From: UBA2357 sp041916775
GTDB taxonomy: Bacteria; Pseudomonadota; Gammaproteobacteria; Burkholderiales; Rhodocyclaceae
Direction of reading: 5' to 3'
DNA length: 64,000 nt
Assembly: GCA_041916775.1 (NCBI GenBank)
Contig: JAYRYZ010000009.1
Span: 1-64,000, forward strand
Shown here piece after piece: positions 18,579 to 26,445 of the stretch. The translations under genes and the position numbers were made by a program. Below the pieces are notes generated by a model. The model worked only from the letters and a program-made list of their open reading frames with translations, was not told where the DNA came from and searched no databases. Numbering within the stretch: the stretch's first letter is position 1; every line of letters begins with the position of its first letter.

Positions 18579-19769
18579 TCAGCCGACCTGGCAGGCCAGC
18601 CCCTTCAGGTATTCGCCCTCGGGCACCGCGAGCCCGATCGGGTGGTCCGGCGCCGCCGAAAGCCGGTGGATGATGCGCGCCTCGACACCCGCGTCGCTCG
18701 CCGCACCGGCGACGATCTTCTGGAAGAGCTCCTGGCCGATGCCGCCCGAGCAGGAGTAGGTCATCAGGATGCCGTCCGGATTGAGGAGGCGGAAACCGAA
18801 CAGGTTGATGTCCTTGTAGGCGCGCGCGGCACGGTCGGCGTGTGCCGCCGAGGGCGCGAATTTGGGCGGATCGAGGATCACCATGTCGAAGCGCCGCCCT
18901 TCCTCGCGCAGCTGGCGCAGCGCCTTGAAGACGTCGTCCTCGCGCCACTCGGCACGCGCGGCGTCCAGCTGCGGATTGAGCGCCACGTTGCGCGCCGCCG
19001 CCGCCAGTGCAGGCCCCGAGGAGTCGATCGAGAGCACCGAGCGCGCGCCACCCGCCAGCGCCTGCAGCGAAAAGCCGCCGGTGTAGCAGAAACAGTTCAG
19101 CACCTCGCGCCCGGCGGCGAGCGCCCCGGTGAGCTTGCGGTTGTCGCGCTGATCGAGATAGAAGCCGGTCTTGTGGCCGCCCACCACGTCGACCTCCATG
19201 CGCACGCCGTTCTCGACGATGGTCAGCACCTCGTCCGGCAGCGCGCCATGCACACAACCGGTCACCGGTCCCAAACCCTCCAGCCCGCGCACCTCGGAGT
19301 CCGAGCGCTCATACACGGCGGTGCAGCCGGTCGCCTGCACCAGCCCTGCGACGATCGCATCGCGCCATTTTTCGGCCCCGGCGCTGGTGAGCTGCACCAC
19401 CACCACCGCGCCGAAGCGGTCCGCGATCACGCCGGGCAGTCCGTCGGACTCGCCATGCAGGAGCCGCACGCCGTCCTGCCCCGCGAGCCACGGGTGGGTC
19501 GCGCGCCGTGCCACCGCCGCGGCGATGCTACGCTTGAAGAAGGCGTGGTCGATCGCCGCGTCCGGGTCGAAGCTCCACACCCGCGCCTGGATGCGCGACT
19601 CCGGCGACCATGCGGCGCGCGCCAGCGGCTTGCCTTCGGCACTCACGACCGTCACCGTGTCGCCGGCGCGCGCGCGCCCTTCCAGACGCTTCACCGAGCC
19701 GGCAAAGATCCAGGGATGACGGCGCAGCAGCGAGCGCTCCTTGCCGGGGTTCAGTATCAGTTCCGCCAT
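18579..19769 (-). CDS. rlmI: 23S rRNA (cytosine-5) methyltransferase RlmI-like
   Basis: A 396-residue class I SAM-dependent RNA methyltransferase of the RlmI/YccW type, which in E. coli makes m5C1962 of 23S rRNA. The N-terminal PUA domain starts at LNPGKERSLLRRHPWIFAGS. The SAM site appears as VLNCFCYTGGFSLQALAGGA (about 220-240) and the catalytic region as MVILDPPKFAPS and LMTYSCSGGIGQELF, with the Cys of the SCS motif as the likely nucleophile. The ATG at 19769 was chosen since it gives the family N-terminus MAELILNPGKER; upstream in-frame codons translate promoter DNA. Confidence 0.9.
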   Translation of the reverse strand: MAELILNPGKERSLLRRHPWIFAGSVKRLEGRARAGDTVTVVSAEGKPLARAAWSPESRIQARVWSFDPDAAIDHAFFKRSIAAAVARRATHPWLAGQDGVRLLHGESDGLPGVIADRFGAVVVVQLTSAGAEKWRDAIVAGLVQATGCTAVYERSDSEVRGLEGLGPVTGCVHGALPDEVLTIVENGVRMEVDVVGGHKTGFYLDQRDNRKLTGALAAGREVLNCFCYTGGFSLQALAGGARSVLSIDSSGPALAAAARNVALNPQLDAARAEWREDDVFKALRQLREEGRRFDMVILDPPKFAPSAAHADRAARAYKDINLFGFRLLNPDGILMTYSCSGGIGQELFQKIVAGAASDAGVEARIIHRLSAAPDHPIGLAVPEGEYLKGLACQVG

Positions 19770-20099
19770 GTGTGCAGACTCGCGAGTGGGATGCGGGCCC
19801 GAAGCATAGGCGTTTTGGCGTCGGATCTCCAGCCGCCCCGCCCCTGCGCGTCCGGCCCATTGGCGACCATGCAATCGAACGCTGTGCGCGCCCGTTCGGC
19901 ACCCGTGTTGCTGCATCGCAACAAACATTGAGAATCAAGCGCGTGTCGGATGACAAAGGAGGGCGGATGCACCATTGTTGTGATAAGTTACGAAGCGAGA
20001 CAGGGGATAGGCAAGAAGCGCATTGTCGTGCGCAGTGACTTGGCTGGCGGCATGGCCCCTCACTCAGGATTCGATCTCAAATATACGGAGGGAAGCAGC
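19770..20099. other. 330-bp intergenic region before phaP
   Basis: No gene is supported here. It carries a short dyad, GTTGC (19907-19911) and GCAAC (19918-19922) around TGCATC. TGC-rich dyads of this kind are bound by PhaR-type repressors in front of phasin genes in other proteobacteria, so it is a candidate PhaR operator (inference). An AT-richer stretch (19920-20000) probably holds the phaP promoter, but no clean -35/-10 pair stands out. The leader ends with AAATATACGGAGGG, whose GGAGGG is the ribosome site. Confidence 0.4.
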
Positions 20100-20615
20100 A
20101 TGGCGACCAAACAAGATCAGTTCAACGATATCCAGAAGAAGAACCTCGAAGCGGCGATGCGTCTCGCGCAGATGTCGATCGAGAACTCGCAGCGCCTGAT
20201 GGAGCTGCAGGTTGCGACCGCGAAGAGCCTGTTCGAGGAAGGCGTGAACAACGCCAAGGCGCTGACCGCCGCCAAGGACCCGAAGACCGCGATGGAGCTG
20301 CGCACCCAGTTTGCTCAGGCCTCCACCGAGAAGATGCTCTCCTGCGCGCGCGAGATCGCCGAGATGACCAGCCGCACCCAGGCCGAAGTCGGCAAGCTGG
20401 TGAGCGAGCAGCTGTCGTCGGGCGGCCAGGACGTGTTCGAAGCCATGCAGAAGATGTTCCAGGGCATGCCGATCACCGACCAGAACGCGATGACCGCGAT
20501 CCAGACCGCGATGGACACCACCCGCTCCGCCTTCGAACAGATGACCAAGGCCTCCACCGACGCCTTCCAGATGTTCAACCAGATGGCCGCTGGCGCCACC
20601 AAGGGCCGCAAGTAA
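20100..20615 (+). CDS. phaP: Phasin (PHB granule-associated protein)
   Basis: A 171-residue phasin that coats polyhydroxybutyrate granules and controls their size and number. The protein is almost entirely helical and amphipathic, rich in Ala, Gln, Met and Glu, with little Pro or Cys, as usual for the family. The block NLEAAMRLAQMSIENSQRLM at about 15-34 and the AAKDPKTAMELRTQFAQAS segment are typical of betaproteobacterial phasins. The ATG at 20100 follows GGAGGG by 6 bp. It is a single-gene unit with its own terminator. Its presence implies PHB storage, although the synthase genes are not in this window. Confidence 0.93.
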   Translation: MATKQDQFNDIQKKNLEAAMRLAQMSIENSQRLMELQVATAKSLFEEGVNNAKALTAAKDPKTAMELRTQFAQASTEKMLSCAREIAEMTSRTQAEVGKLVSEQLSSGGQDVFEAMQKMFQGMPITDQNAMTAIQTAMDTTRSAFEQMTKASTDAFQMFNQMAAGATKGRK

Positions 20616-20650
20616 TCGCCGCCCGCCCCGGGTTCTAGGACTCGAACGCA

Positions 20651-20678
20651 ACGGCGCCGCAAGGCGCCGTTTTCGTTT
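20651..20678 (+). terminator. phaP terminator
   Basis: ACGGCGCC (20651-20658) and GGCGCCGT (20663-20670) around a GCAA tetraloop, followed by TTTCGTTT. It is placed 36 bp after the phaP stop, between the convergent phaP and moaE genes. Confidence 0.85.
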
Positions 20679-20695
20679 CCGGCTTTACATCCGCT

Positions 20696-21157
20696 TCAGC
20701 CCCAGCGCTCGGCTGCGCTGTCGTCGCTGTCGCGCGCATCCACCCAGCGCGCGCCGTCGGGGGTTTCCTCGCGCTTCCAGAACGGGGCGCGGGTCTTCAG
20801 GTAATCCATGATGAACTCGCACGCGGCGAAGGCGTCGCCCCGGTGCGCGCTCGCGACGCCGACGAACACGATGCGCTCGCACGGCAGCAATCGGCCGAAG
20901 CGGTGGATGACACGTACCGCATCGCACTGCCAACGTCCGCGCGCCTCGGCGACGATCTCTTCGAGCGCGCGCTCGGTCATCCCCGGATAGTGCTCCAGCG
21001 TCATCGCGTGCACGCCGGCGCCGTCGTTGATGTCACGCACCAGGCCGACGAAGCTCGCCACCGCGCCCACCGCGGGACGGCCGGCACTCAGCGCGGCGAT
21101 CTCCGCGCCGACGTCGAAATCCGCCTCCTGCACGCTCACCGCCATCGTCGCGCTCAT
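20696..21157 (-). CDS. moaE: Molybdopterin synthase catalytic subunit
   Basis: The large subunit of molybdopterin synthase, which with thiocarboxylated MoaD inserts the dithiolene sulfurs into precursor Z. The 153 residues include the family blocks GAVASFVGLVRDINDG (about 30-45), LEHYPGMTERAL, HRFGRLLPCERIVFVGVASAHRGDAF (split here by length) and the catalytic-lysine region YLKTRAPFWKRE. A perfect GGAGG lies 6 bp before the ATG, inside the end of moaD. It is the last gene of a mobB-moeA-moaD-moaE operon. Confidence 0.96.
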   Translation of the reverse strand: MSATMAVSVQEADFDVGAEIAALSAGRPAVGAVASFVGLVRDINDGAGVHAMTLEHYPGMTERALEEIVAEARGRWQCDAVRVIHRFGRLLPCERIVFVGVASAHRGDAFAACEFIMDYLKTRAPFWKREETPDGARWVDARDSDDSAAERWG

Positions 21158-21159
21158 CG

Positions 21160-21414
21160 TCAGCCTCCGGTCACGGGGGGAAAGAAGGCGATCTCGTCGC
21201 CCGGCATCACCGCCTCGTCCGCGCCCGCCATGCGCTGGTTGCGCGCAGCGCGCACATTGCGTCCGGCACCCAACGCCGCCCAGGCTTCACCGCGCCCAGC
21301 GAGGTAGTCGCGCAACTCGCCCACGGTACGCACGCCGGCCGGAATCGCCATGCTCTCGTCGGCACGTCCGAGCGCGTCGCGCAGCGCCGCAAAGTAGAGG
21401 ATTCGTATCGTCAT
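21160..21414 (-). CDS. moaD: Molybdopterin synthase sulfur-carrier subunit
   Basis: An 84-residue ubiquitin-fold protein ending in the essential Gly-Gly (FFPPVTGG), whose C-terminal carboxyl is adenylated and then thiocarboxylated to give sulfur to MPT. It begins MTIRILYFAALRDALG, the family N-terminus. Four bases separate its ATG from the moeA stop, and two bases separate its stop from the moaE ATG, so translation is coupled. Confidence 0.95.
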   Translation of the reverse strand: MTIRILYFAALRDALGRADESMAIPAGVRTVGELRDYLAGRGEAWAALGAGRNVRAARNQRMAGADEAVMPGDEIAFFPPVTGG

Positions 21415-21418
21415 GGTT

Positions 21419-22624
21419 TCAGTAAAGCAGCTCGCCATAGGAAATGAAACGCACCTGGTCGCCGCGCGCGACCGGGGTGCCCGCCGGGACATCGACCAGC
21501 CCTTCCGCCCACACGATGGAGGACAGCGCCGCCGGCCCCTGGTTGGGGAAGATCTCGACCTCGCCGGAATCGGTCACGCGCGCGCGCAGGAACTCTCGGC
21601 GCGCATCCGGACGCGGCCAGTCGAAGGCGGCCGGCAGCACGAGGCGGCGTGGTGTCGCGCGCGCCACGCCCTGGCTCGAAAGGATGAAGGGCCGCACCAT
21701 CATCAGGAAGGTCACGAAGCTCGACACCGGGTTGCCCGGCAGGCCGATGAACGCAGCTTCGCCGACCCGGCCGAAGGCAAGCGGCTTGCCCGGCTTCATC
21801 GCGATCTTCCACATGTCGAGCCGGCCTTCCGCTTCCACCGCGGGCTTGACGTGGTCCTCCTCGCCCATCGACACCCCGCCGCTGGTGACGATGAGGTGAT
21901 TGTCTGCCGCGGCACGACGCAGCGCGTCGCGGGTGGCGTCGAGCCGGTCCGGCACGATACCGAGATCCACGACCTCGCAGCCCAGCGCCTGCAGCAAGAG
22001 CCGCAGCTGGAAGCGGTTGGAGTTGTACACCTTGCCCGGTGGCAGCGGCTCGCCCGGCATGATCAGTTCGTCACCGGTCGAGAACAGCGCGACGCGCATG
22101 CGCGGTCGTACCGGCAGCGCGGCGAGGCCCACCGAGGCGGCGAGCCCGATCTCCTGCGCGCCGAGCCGTGTGCCCGCGGCGAGCACCACCGCATCGAGGG
22201 CGACCTCGGCACCGGCACGGCGCACCGCCTCGCCCTGGCGCGGCAGATGGTTGATCGTGACCTGCTGGTGGTCGAGTTCACACACCTCCTGCATCACGAC
22301 CGTATCCGCCCCCTCGGGCAGCGGAGCGCCGGTGAAGATGCGCGCGGCCGTGCCGGGCGCGTGAGCGTGGCCGATGCTGCCGGCCGGGATGCGCTGGCTT
22401 ACCGGCAAGGTGGTGCCGGCGTGCGGCACGTCGACAGCGCGGATCGCGTAGCCGTCCATGGAGGAGGTGTCGATAGCGGGGACGGCGATCGGCGAGCGCA
22501 CGTCGGCCGCGAGCACCCGGCCGCAGGCCTCGGCAGTGGCGACCTTCTCGCTGCCCTCCATGGTGCGGACCTGGTCGAGCAGGCGCTGCAAGGCCTCGTC
22601 GAAGGAAAGCATGTTCTGGTTCAT
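21419..22624 (-). CDS. moeA: Molybdopterin molybdenumtransferase
   Basis: A 401-residue MoeA that inserts molybdate into adenylylated molybdopterin. It shows the N-terminal SFDEALQRLLDQV, the DTSSMDGYAIRAVDV block (about 52-66), the MPT-binding signatures FSTGDELIMPGEPL and TSGGVSMGEEDHVK, and GLPGNPVSSFVTF. The ATG at 22624 shares four bases (ATGA) with the stop of mobB. A role in making cofactor for respiratory nitrate reductase or other Mo enzymes is inferred for this type of organism; no such enzyme is in the window. Confidence 0.96.
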   Translation of the reverse strand: MNQNMLSFDEALQRLLDQVRTMEGSEKVATAEACGRVLAADVRSPIAVPAIDTSSMDGYAIRAVDVPHAGTTLPVSQRIPAGSIGHAHAPGTAARIFTGAPLPEGADTVVMQEVCELDHQQVTINHLPRQGEAVRRAGAEVALDAVVLAAGTRLGAQEIGLAASVGLAALPVRPRMRVALFSTGDELIMPGEPLPPGKVYNSNRFQLRLLLQALGCEVVDLGIVPDRLDATRDALRRAAADNHLIVTSGGVSMGEEDHVKPAVEAEGRLDMWKIAMKPGKPLAFGRVGEAAFIGLPGNPVSSFVTFLMMVRPFILSSQGVARATPRRLVLPAAFDWPRPDARREFLRARVTDSGEVEIFPNQGPAALSSIVWAEGLVDVPAGTPVARGDQVRFISYGELLY

Positions 22625-23124
22625 AGGGCGGTCTCCCGGGCGGCATGGTCGAGAATGAAATCCGCAATCACGGCCGCGTCGTCCAGCGGCAGGCAGGGCA
22701 GATGTGTGTCCAGCGGGGTGTCGGTCGCGACCGCCACCACGTGCGGGTTGTCCGGCCATAGCGGCGGCTTGGCGTTGGCCGCGCGGAAGACCTCGACCTT
22801 GGGGACGGGTGCAGCCTTGAAGCCCTCGATCAGCACCACGTCACAGGGCGCGAGCAGGCGCAGCTGCTCCTCCAGCGTCGGCTCGGGGGTCTCGCGCAGC
22901 TCGTGCATCAGCACCCAGCGCTGTGCCGACAGCATCAGCACCTGGCTCGCGCCGGCCTCGCGGTGGCGGAAGGAGTCCTTGCCCGGGCGATCGAGGTCGA
23001 AGCCGTGATGCGCGTGCTTGATCACCGACACCTTGAGTCCGCGCGCGGTGAGTTGCGGGATCAGCTTCTCGAGCAGGGTCGTCTTGCCGGAACCCGACCA
23101 CCCTGCGATGCCATACACGATCAT
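22621..23124 (-). CDS. mobB: Molybdopterin-guanine dinucleotide biosynthesis protein B
   Basis: A 167-residue P-loop GTPase that assists MobA in making the bis-MGD form of the molybdenum cofactor. The Walker A is near the N-terminus (GWSGSGKTTLLEKLIP), followed by VIKHAHHGFDLDRPGKDSFR, a hallmark of MobB, and VLIEGFKAAPVPKVEVFR. Three ATGs in frame are possible (23142, 23133, 23124); 23124 is chosen because it gives MIVYGIAGWSGSGK and has GGAG about 10 bp upstream. It opens the molybdenum-cofactor operon. mobA is not adjacent. Confidence 0.92.
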   Translation of the reverse strand: MIVYGIAGWSGSGKTTLLEKLIPQLTARGLKVSVIKHAHHGFDLDRPGKDSFRHREAGASQVLMLSAQRWVLMHELRETPEPTLEEQLRLLAPCDVVLIEGFKAAPVPKVEVFRAANAKPPLWPDNPHVVAVATDTPLDTHLPCLPLDDAAVIADFILDHAARETAL

Positions 23125-23197
23125 GCCTGCCATGCTCCACATTCGGGGCGACAAGGATACCCCAAGCGTCCGGCGCGCTGAAATGATCGGCGTCAGT

Positions 23198-25168
23198 TCA
23201 AACCTGGCCAACCTTCGGCGGCGGCAGCGACGCGAGGAAGGCGACGGCCTCGGCCTCGACACGGGTGCGGCGCATCGGCGGCAGGCTGCGCCACACCACC
23301 TTGCCGTAGGGCTTGCCGATCATGCGTGGGTCGCAGATGCACAGCAGGCCGCGGTCGCGCTCGGTGCGGATCAAGCGGCCCGCGCCCTGCTTCATGTTGA
23401 TGACGGTGCGCGGCAGCTGGTAGTGCATGAACGGGTTCATGCCCGAGCGCTGCAGATGCTCGATGCGCGCCGACAGCACCGGGTCGTCCGGCGGCGCGAA
23501 CGGCAGCTTGTCGATGATGACCAGCGACAGCGCATCCCCGGGCACATCCACGCCCTCCCAGAAGCTCTGGCTCGCGACCAGCACCGCATTGCCCATGCGC
23601 CGGAAACGGTCCAGCAATTCGCTACGCGAGCCCTCGCCCTGCAGCAGCATCGGCAGGCCGAGCGACTCCGCCTCGATCGCCTGCTGCAGCGCGGCATGGA
23701 TGCGCTTCATCGCGCGCAGCGAGGTGCACAGCACGAAGGCCCTGCCACGCGAGGCGCGGATCAGCGGCAGCGCGGCGCGTGCCACCGCGTCACTGTAGTC
23801 GGGATGATTGGGGTCTGGCATGTCGGCCGGCGCGTACAGCATCGCCTGCTCGCCGTAGTCGAAGGGGCTGCCCCACACCGCGGTGTGCGGCGGTGGCTCC
23901 AGCCACGACAGGCCGAGCTCGTTGCAGTAATGCGCGAAGTCCTTGCCGACCGCGAGCGTCGCCGAGGTGAATACCCAGGCGCGCGGCTGCGCCTCGAGCT
24001 GGCGCTTGAACACGCCGGAGACATTGAGCGGCGTGGTGTTGAGCGCGAGCGACTGCGAGAACACCTCCACCCAGCGGATCATCTTGGGGTCTTCGGGGCT
24101 CTGCCAGCGGGTGAGCCGCTCGTCGATCTCGTCGGTGCGGCGCAGGCAGTTCGCCAAGCCCTCTGAGCGCTCCGCCTGGGTTTCGAGCACGCTGCGGAAC
24201 TCGCCCAGGGTGTCGCCCAGCGCGTCCACCGCGGCGCTGAAGCCTGCCGCCTCCAGCGCCTGCGCATGCGACATGCGCGCGCCGTCCGCCCCGAAGACGA
24301 GGCGAAGGTCGCGTGCGGCCTTCTCCAGAGTACGGGTCGCGTCGATCAGGGCGCGGCAGTCGCGCGCTCCGGCGAGCGTCTCGGAGCGGGTGTCGCGCGC
24401 GAGCTCGAGCATCTGGGCGGTGGAGACGGTCTCGCCGAAGAACAGGCTCGCGGTTTCGGGCAGTTGGTGGGCTTCGTCGAAGATCACTGCATTGCAGGCG
24501 GGCAGCAGCTCGCCCATGCCCTCGTCGCGCAGCATCACATCGGCGAAGAAGAGGTGGTGATTCACCACCACCACATCGGCCTCCATCGCGTTGCGCCGCG
24601 CGGCGAGCACGAAGCAGTCCTTGACCTTGGGGCAGTCCTGGCCGAGGCAGTTGTCGCGCGTGGAGGTTGCCGCGAGCCAGGCCGGCGAATCCTCTCGCAC
24701 GTCGCTGCACTCGGCCTTGTCGCCGCTCGAAGTGATCAGCGCGAAGCGCGTGATCGCGCGCAGGTCGGCGGCATCCTGGGGCGTGGCGAAGCGGCCGTCG
24801 CGCGCATTGCGCTCGAGGTGGTAGGGGCACACGTAATTCGCGCGCCCTTTCAGCAGCGCGATCGACACCGGCACCTTGAGCGCATCGCGAACGTTGGGCA
24901 AGTCGCGGTTGAAGAGCTGGTCCTGCAGCGTCTTGGTACCGGTGGAGATGATGACCTTGCCGCCCGCGAGCAAGGCCGGGACAAGATAGGCGAAGGTCTT
25001 GCCGGTGCCGGTGCCGGCCTCGGCGACCAGCACCTGGTTGTTGCGCACCGCCTCGTAAATGCTGCGCGCCATCTCCAGTTGCTGCTCGCGCGGCGTGAAG
25101 GACGGCAAGGCGCGCGCGAGCGCACCGTCGGCGGCGAAAGCCTTGTCGATCAGGGCGGTATCGACCAC
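23198..25168 (-). CDS. ATP-dependent DNA helicase, DinG/YoaA family
   Basis: A 656-residue XPD-like superfamily 2 helicase with 5'-3' polarity expected from the family. Walker A is AEAGTGTGKTFAY (about 49-61) and the DEAH box is VIFDEAHQLPET. Four cysteines fit a 4Fe-4S cluster: VCPYHL, ECSDV, NCLGQDC and DCFV (about residues 113-188). The C-terminal motifs include FVLCTSLRAMKR and QSFWEGVDVPGDALS, and the DQGAGR-like QGAGRLIRT. The closest E. coli relative is probably YoaA (which works with the clamp-loader protein chi) and not DinG. It is followed upstream by zapE with 10 bp between, so it may be co-transcribed. Confidence 0.92.
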   Translation of the reverse strand: MVDTALIDKAFAADGALARALPSFTPREQQLEMARSIYEAVRNNQVLVAEAGTGTGKTFAYLVPALLAGGKVIISTGTKTLQDQLFNRDLPNVRDALKVPVSIALLKGRANYVCPYHLERNARDGRFATPQDAADLRAITRFALITSSGDKAECSDVREDSPAWLAATSTRDNCLGQDCPKVKDCFVLAARRNAMEADVVVVNHHLFFADVMLRDEGMGELLPACNAVIFDEAHQLPETASLFFGETVSTAQMLELARDTRSETLAGARDCRALIDATRTLEKAARDLRLVFGADGARMSHAQALEAAGFSAAVDALGDTLGEFRSVLETQAERSEGLANCLRRTDEIDERLTRWQSPEDPKMIRWVEVFSQSLALNTTPLNVSGVFKRQLEAQPRAWVFTSATLAVGKDFAHYCNELGLSWLEPPPHTAVWGSPFDYGEQAMLYAPADMPDPNHPDYSDAVARAALPLIRASRGRAFVLCTSLRAMKRIHAALQQAIEAESLGLPMLLQGEGSRSELLDRFRRMGNAVLVASQSFWEGVDVPGDALSLVIIDKLPFAPPDDPVLSARIEHLQRSGMNPFMHYQLPRTVINMKQGAGRLIRTERDRGLLCICDPRMIGKPYGKVVWRSLPPMRRTRVEAEAVAFLASLPPPKVGQV

Positions 25169-25178
25169 CGCGCCGGCC

Positions 25179-26291
25179 TCAGGAAACCCGATGCCCTTCG
25201 GCCAGGTATTCGCGCGAGCGCATCTCCATCAACCGGCTCACGGTGCGGGTGAACTCGCTGGCCTGCTGGCCCTGGGTGTAGAGGTCGTAGGCCTCGACCT
25301 CGGCGCTGATGATGAGCTTCACCCTGTGGTCGTAGAGCACGTCGATCAGCCAGGTGAAGCGGCGCGCCTCCGAAGCCTCCGAGGCGCTCATCTTCGGCAC
25401 GCGCGAGAGCAACACGGTGTGGTGCTCGCGTGCGATCTCGAGGTAGTCGTTCTGCGAGCGTGCGGTACGGCACAAGGTGTTGAAATCGAACCAGATCACG
25501 CCGGGGGCATGCCCGACCACCGGCACCTGGCGGCCGAGGATCTCGATGGTGCCGGCGGACAGCTCGGTGGCGGCGAGGTTGCGGAAGTCCTCACGCATCT
25601 TGCGCTCGGCCGCGTCATCCGCCGGCACGAGGAACATCTCCAGCTTCTCGAGGGTACGCAGGCGGTAATCGGTGCCGTGGTCGATCTCGACGACGTCGAA
25701 GCGGCGCTTCATCATCTCGATCGTGGGGAGGAAGTTGATGCGCTGCAACCCGTTCGGATACAGCCCCTCCGGCGGGTAGTTCGATGTCATCACGAAGATG
25801 GTGCCGCGCGCGAACAGCGCATCCAGCAGGCGCCCGAGGATCATCGCGTCGGCGATGTCCGAGACGTGGAACTCGTCGAAACACAACAAGCGTGTCTCGC
25901 GCGAGATACGGTCCGCGACCTTCTGCAGCGGGTCGGGCTCATTGTTGTAGTTCTTGAGATCGTTCTGCACCTCCTGCATGAACGCATGGAAGTGCACACG
26001 GCGCTTGCGCTTGTAGGGCACGGCGTCGTAGAAGCAGTCCATCAGGAAGCTCTTGCCGCGCCCGACGCCACCCCAGAAATACACCGAGCGCGGCATGCGC
26101 GGGCGCGCGAAGATCTTGCGCAATGTGCCCTGCCGGGCGGCCTTGAAGCCGACCAGTTCGGTGTACAGGAGTTGCAGCCGCTGTGCGGCTGCGCGCTGCG
26201 CCGGGTCGGACTTGAACCCGCGCTTCTTCAGTTCGTTCTCATAGACCTCGAGCATGCCGTGCTCGGGTACGTTCAGCTGACGGTGCGGCAT
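25179..26291 (-). CDS. zapE: Cell division protein ZapE (AFG1-like ATPase)
   Basis: A 370-residue ATPase of the AFG1/LACE1 family. Bacterial ZapE associates with the Z-ring and is needed under stress or low oxygen, while the mitochondrial relative handles respiratory-chain proteins. Walker A is YFWGGVGRGKSFLMD (about 70-84) and Walker B is LLCFDEFHVSDIADAM; the sensor region is FVMTSNYPPEGLYPNGLQR. It stands 154 bp downstream of lpdA on the same strand. The short gap contains only a weak hairpin (26414-26435) without a T-tract. Confidence 0.93.
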   Translation of the reverse strand: MPHRQLNVPEHGMLEVYENELKKRGFKSDPAQRAAAQRLQLLYTELVGFKAARQGTLRKIFARPRMPRSVYFWGGVGRGKSFLMDCFYDAVPYKRKRRVHFHAFMQEVQNDLKNYNNEPDPLQKVADRISRETRLLCFDEFHVSDIADAMILGRLLDALFARGTIFVMTSNYPPEGLYPNGLQRINFLPTIEMMKRRFDVVEIDHGTDYRLRTLEKLEMFLVPADDAAERKMREDFRNLAATELSAGTIEILGRQVPVVGHAPGVIWFDFNTLCRTARSQNDYLEIAREHHTVLLSRVPKMSASEASEARRFTWLIDVLYDHRVKLIISAEVEAYDLYTQGQQASEFTRTVSRLMEMRSREYLAEGHRVS

Positions 26292-26445
26292 GGAGCGCTT
26301 CTCACCTTGGCAAATGCATGCCCATCCCGGGCGCGGGACTGCAACTGGCAGGGCTCAAACAACAACTCGCCATCGGTGCTAGCACGCACCGCGGCGAGTC
26401 GGAAAGTGCGTTCATCGGCACCTCGCGGCGCCGATGTCGGATGCA

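Noticed and set aside
26414..26435. Hairpin after lpdA as a terminator
   Set aside because: A short stem without a T-tract in either direction; zapE could still be read from the upstream transcript.
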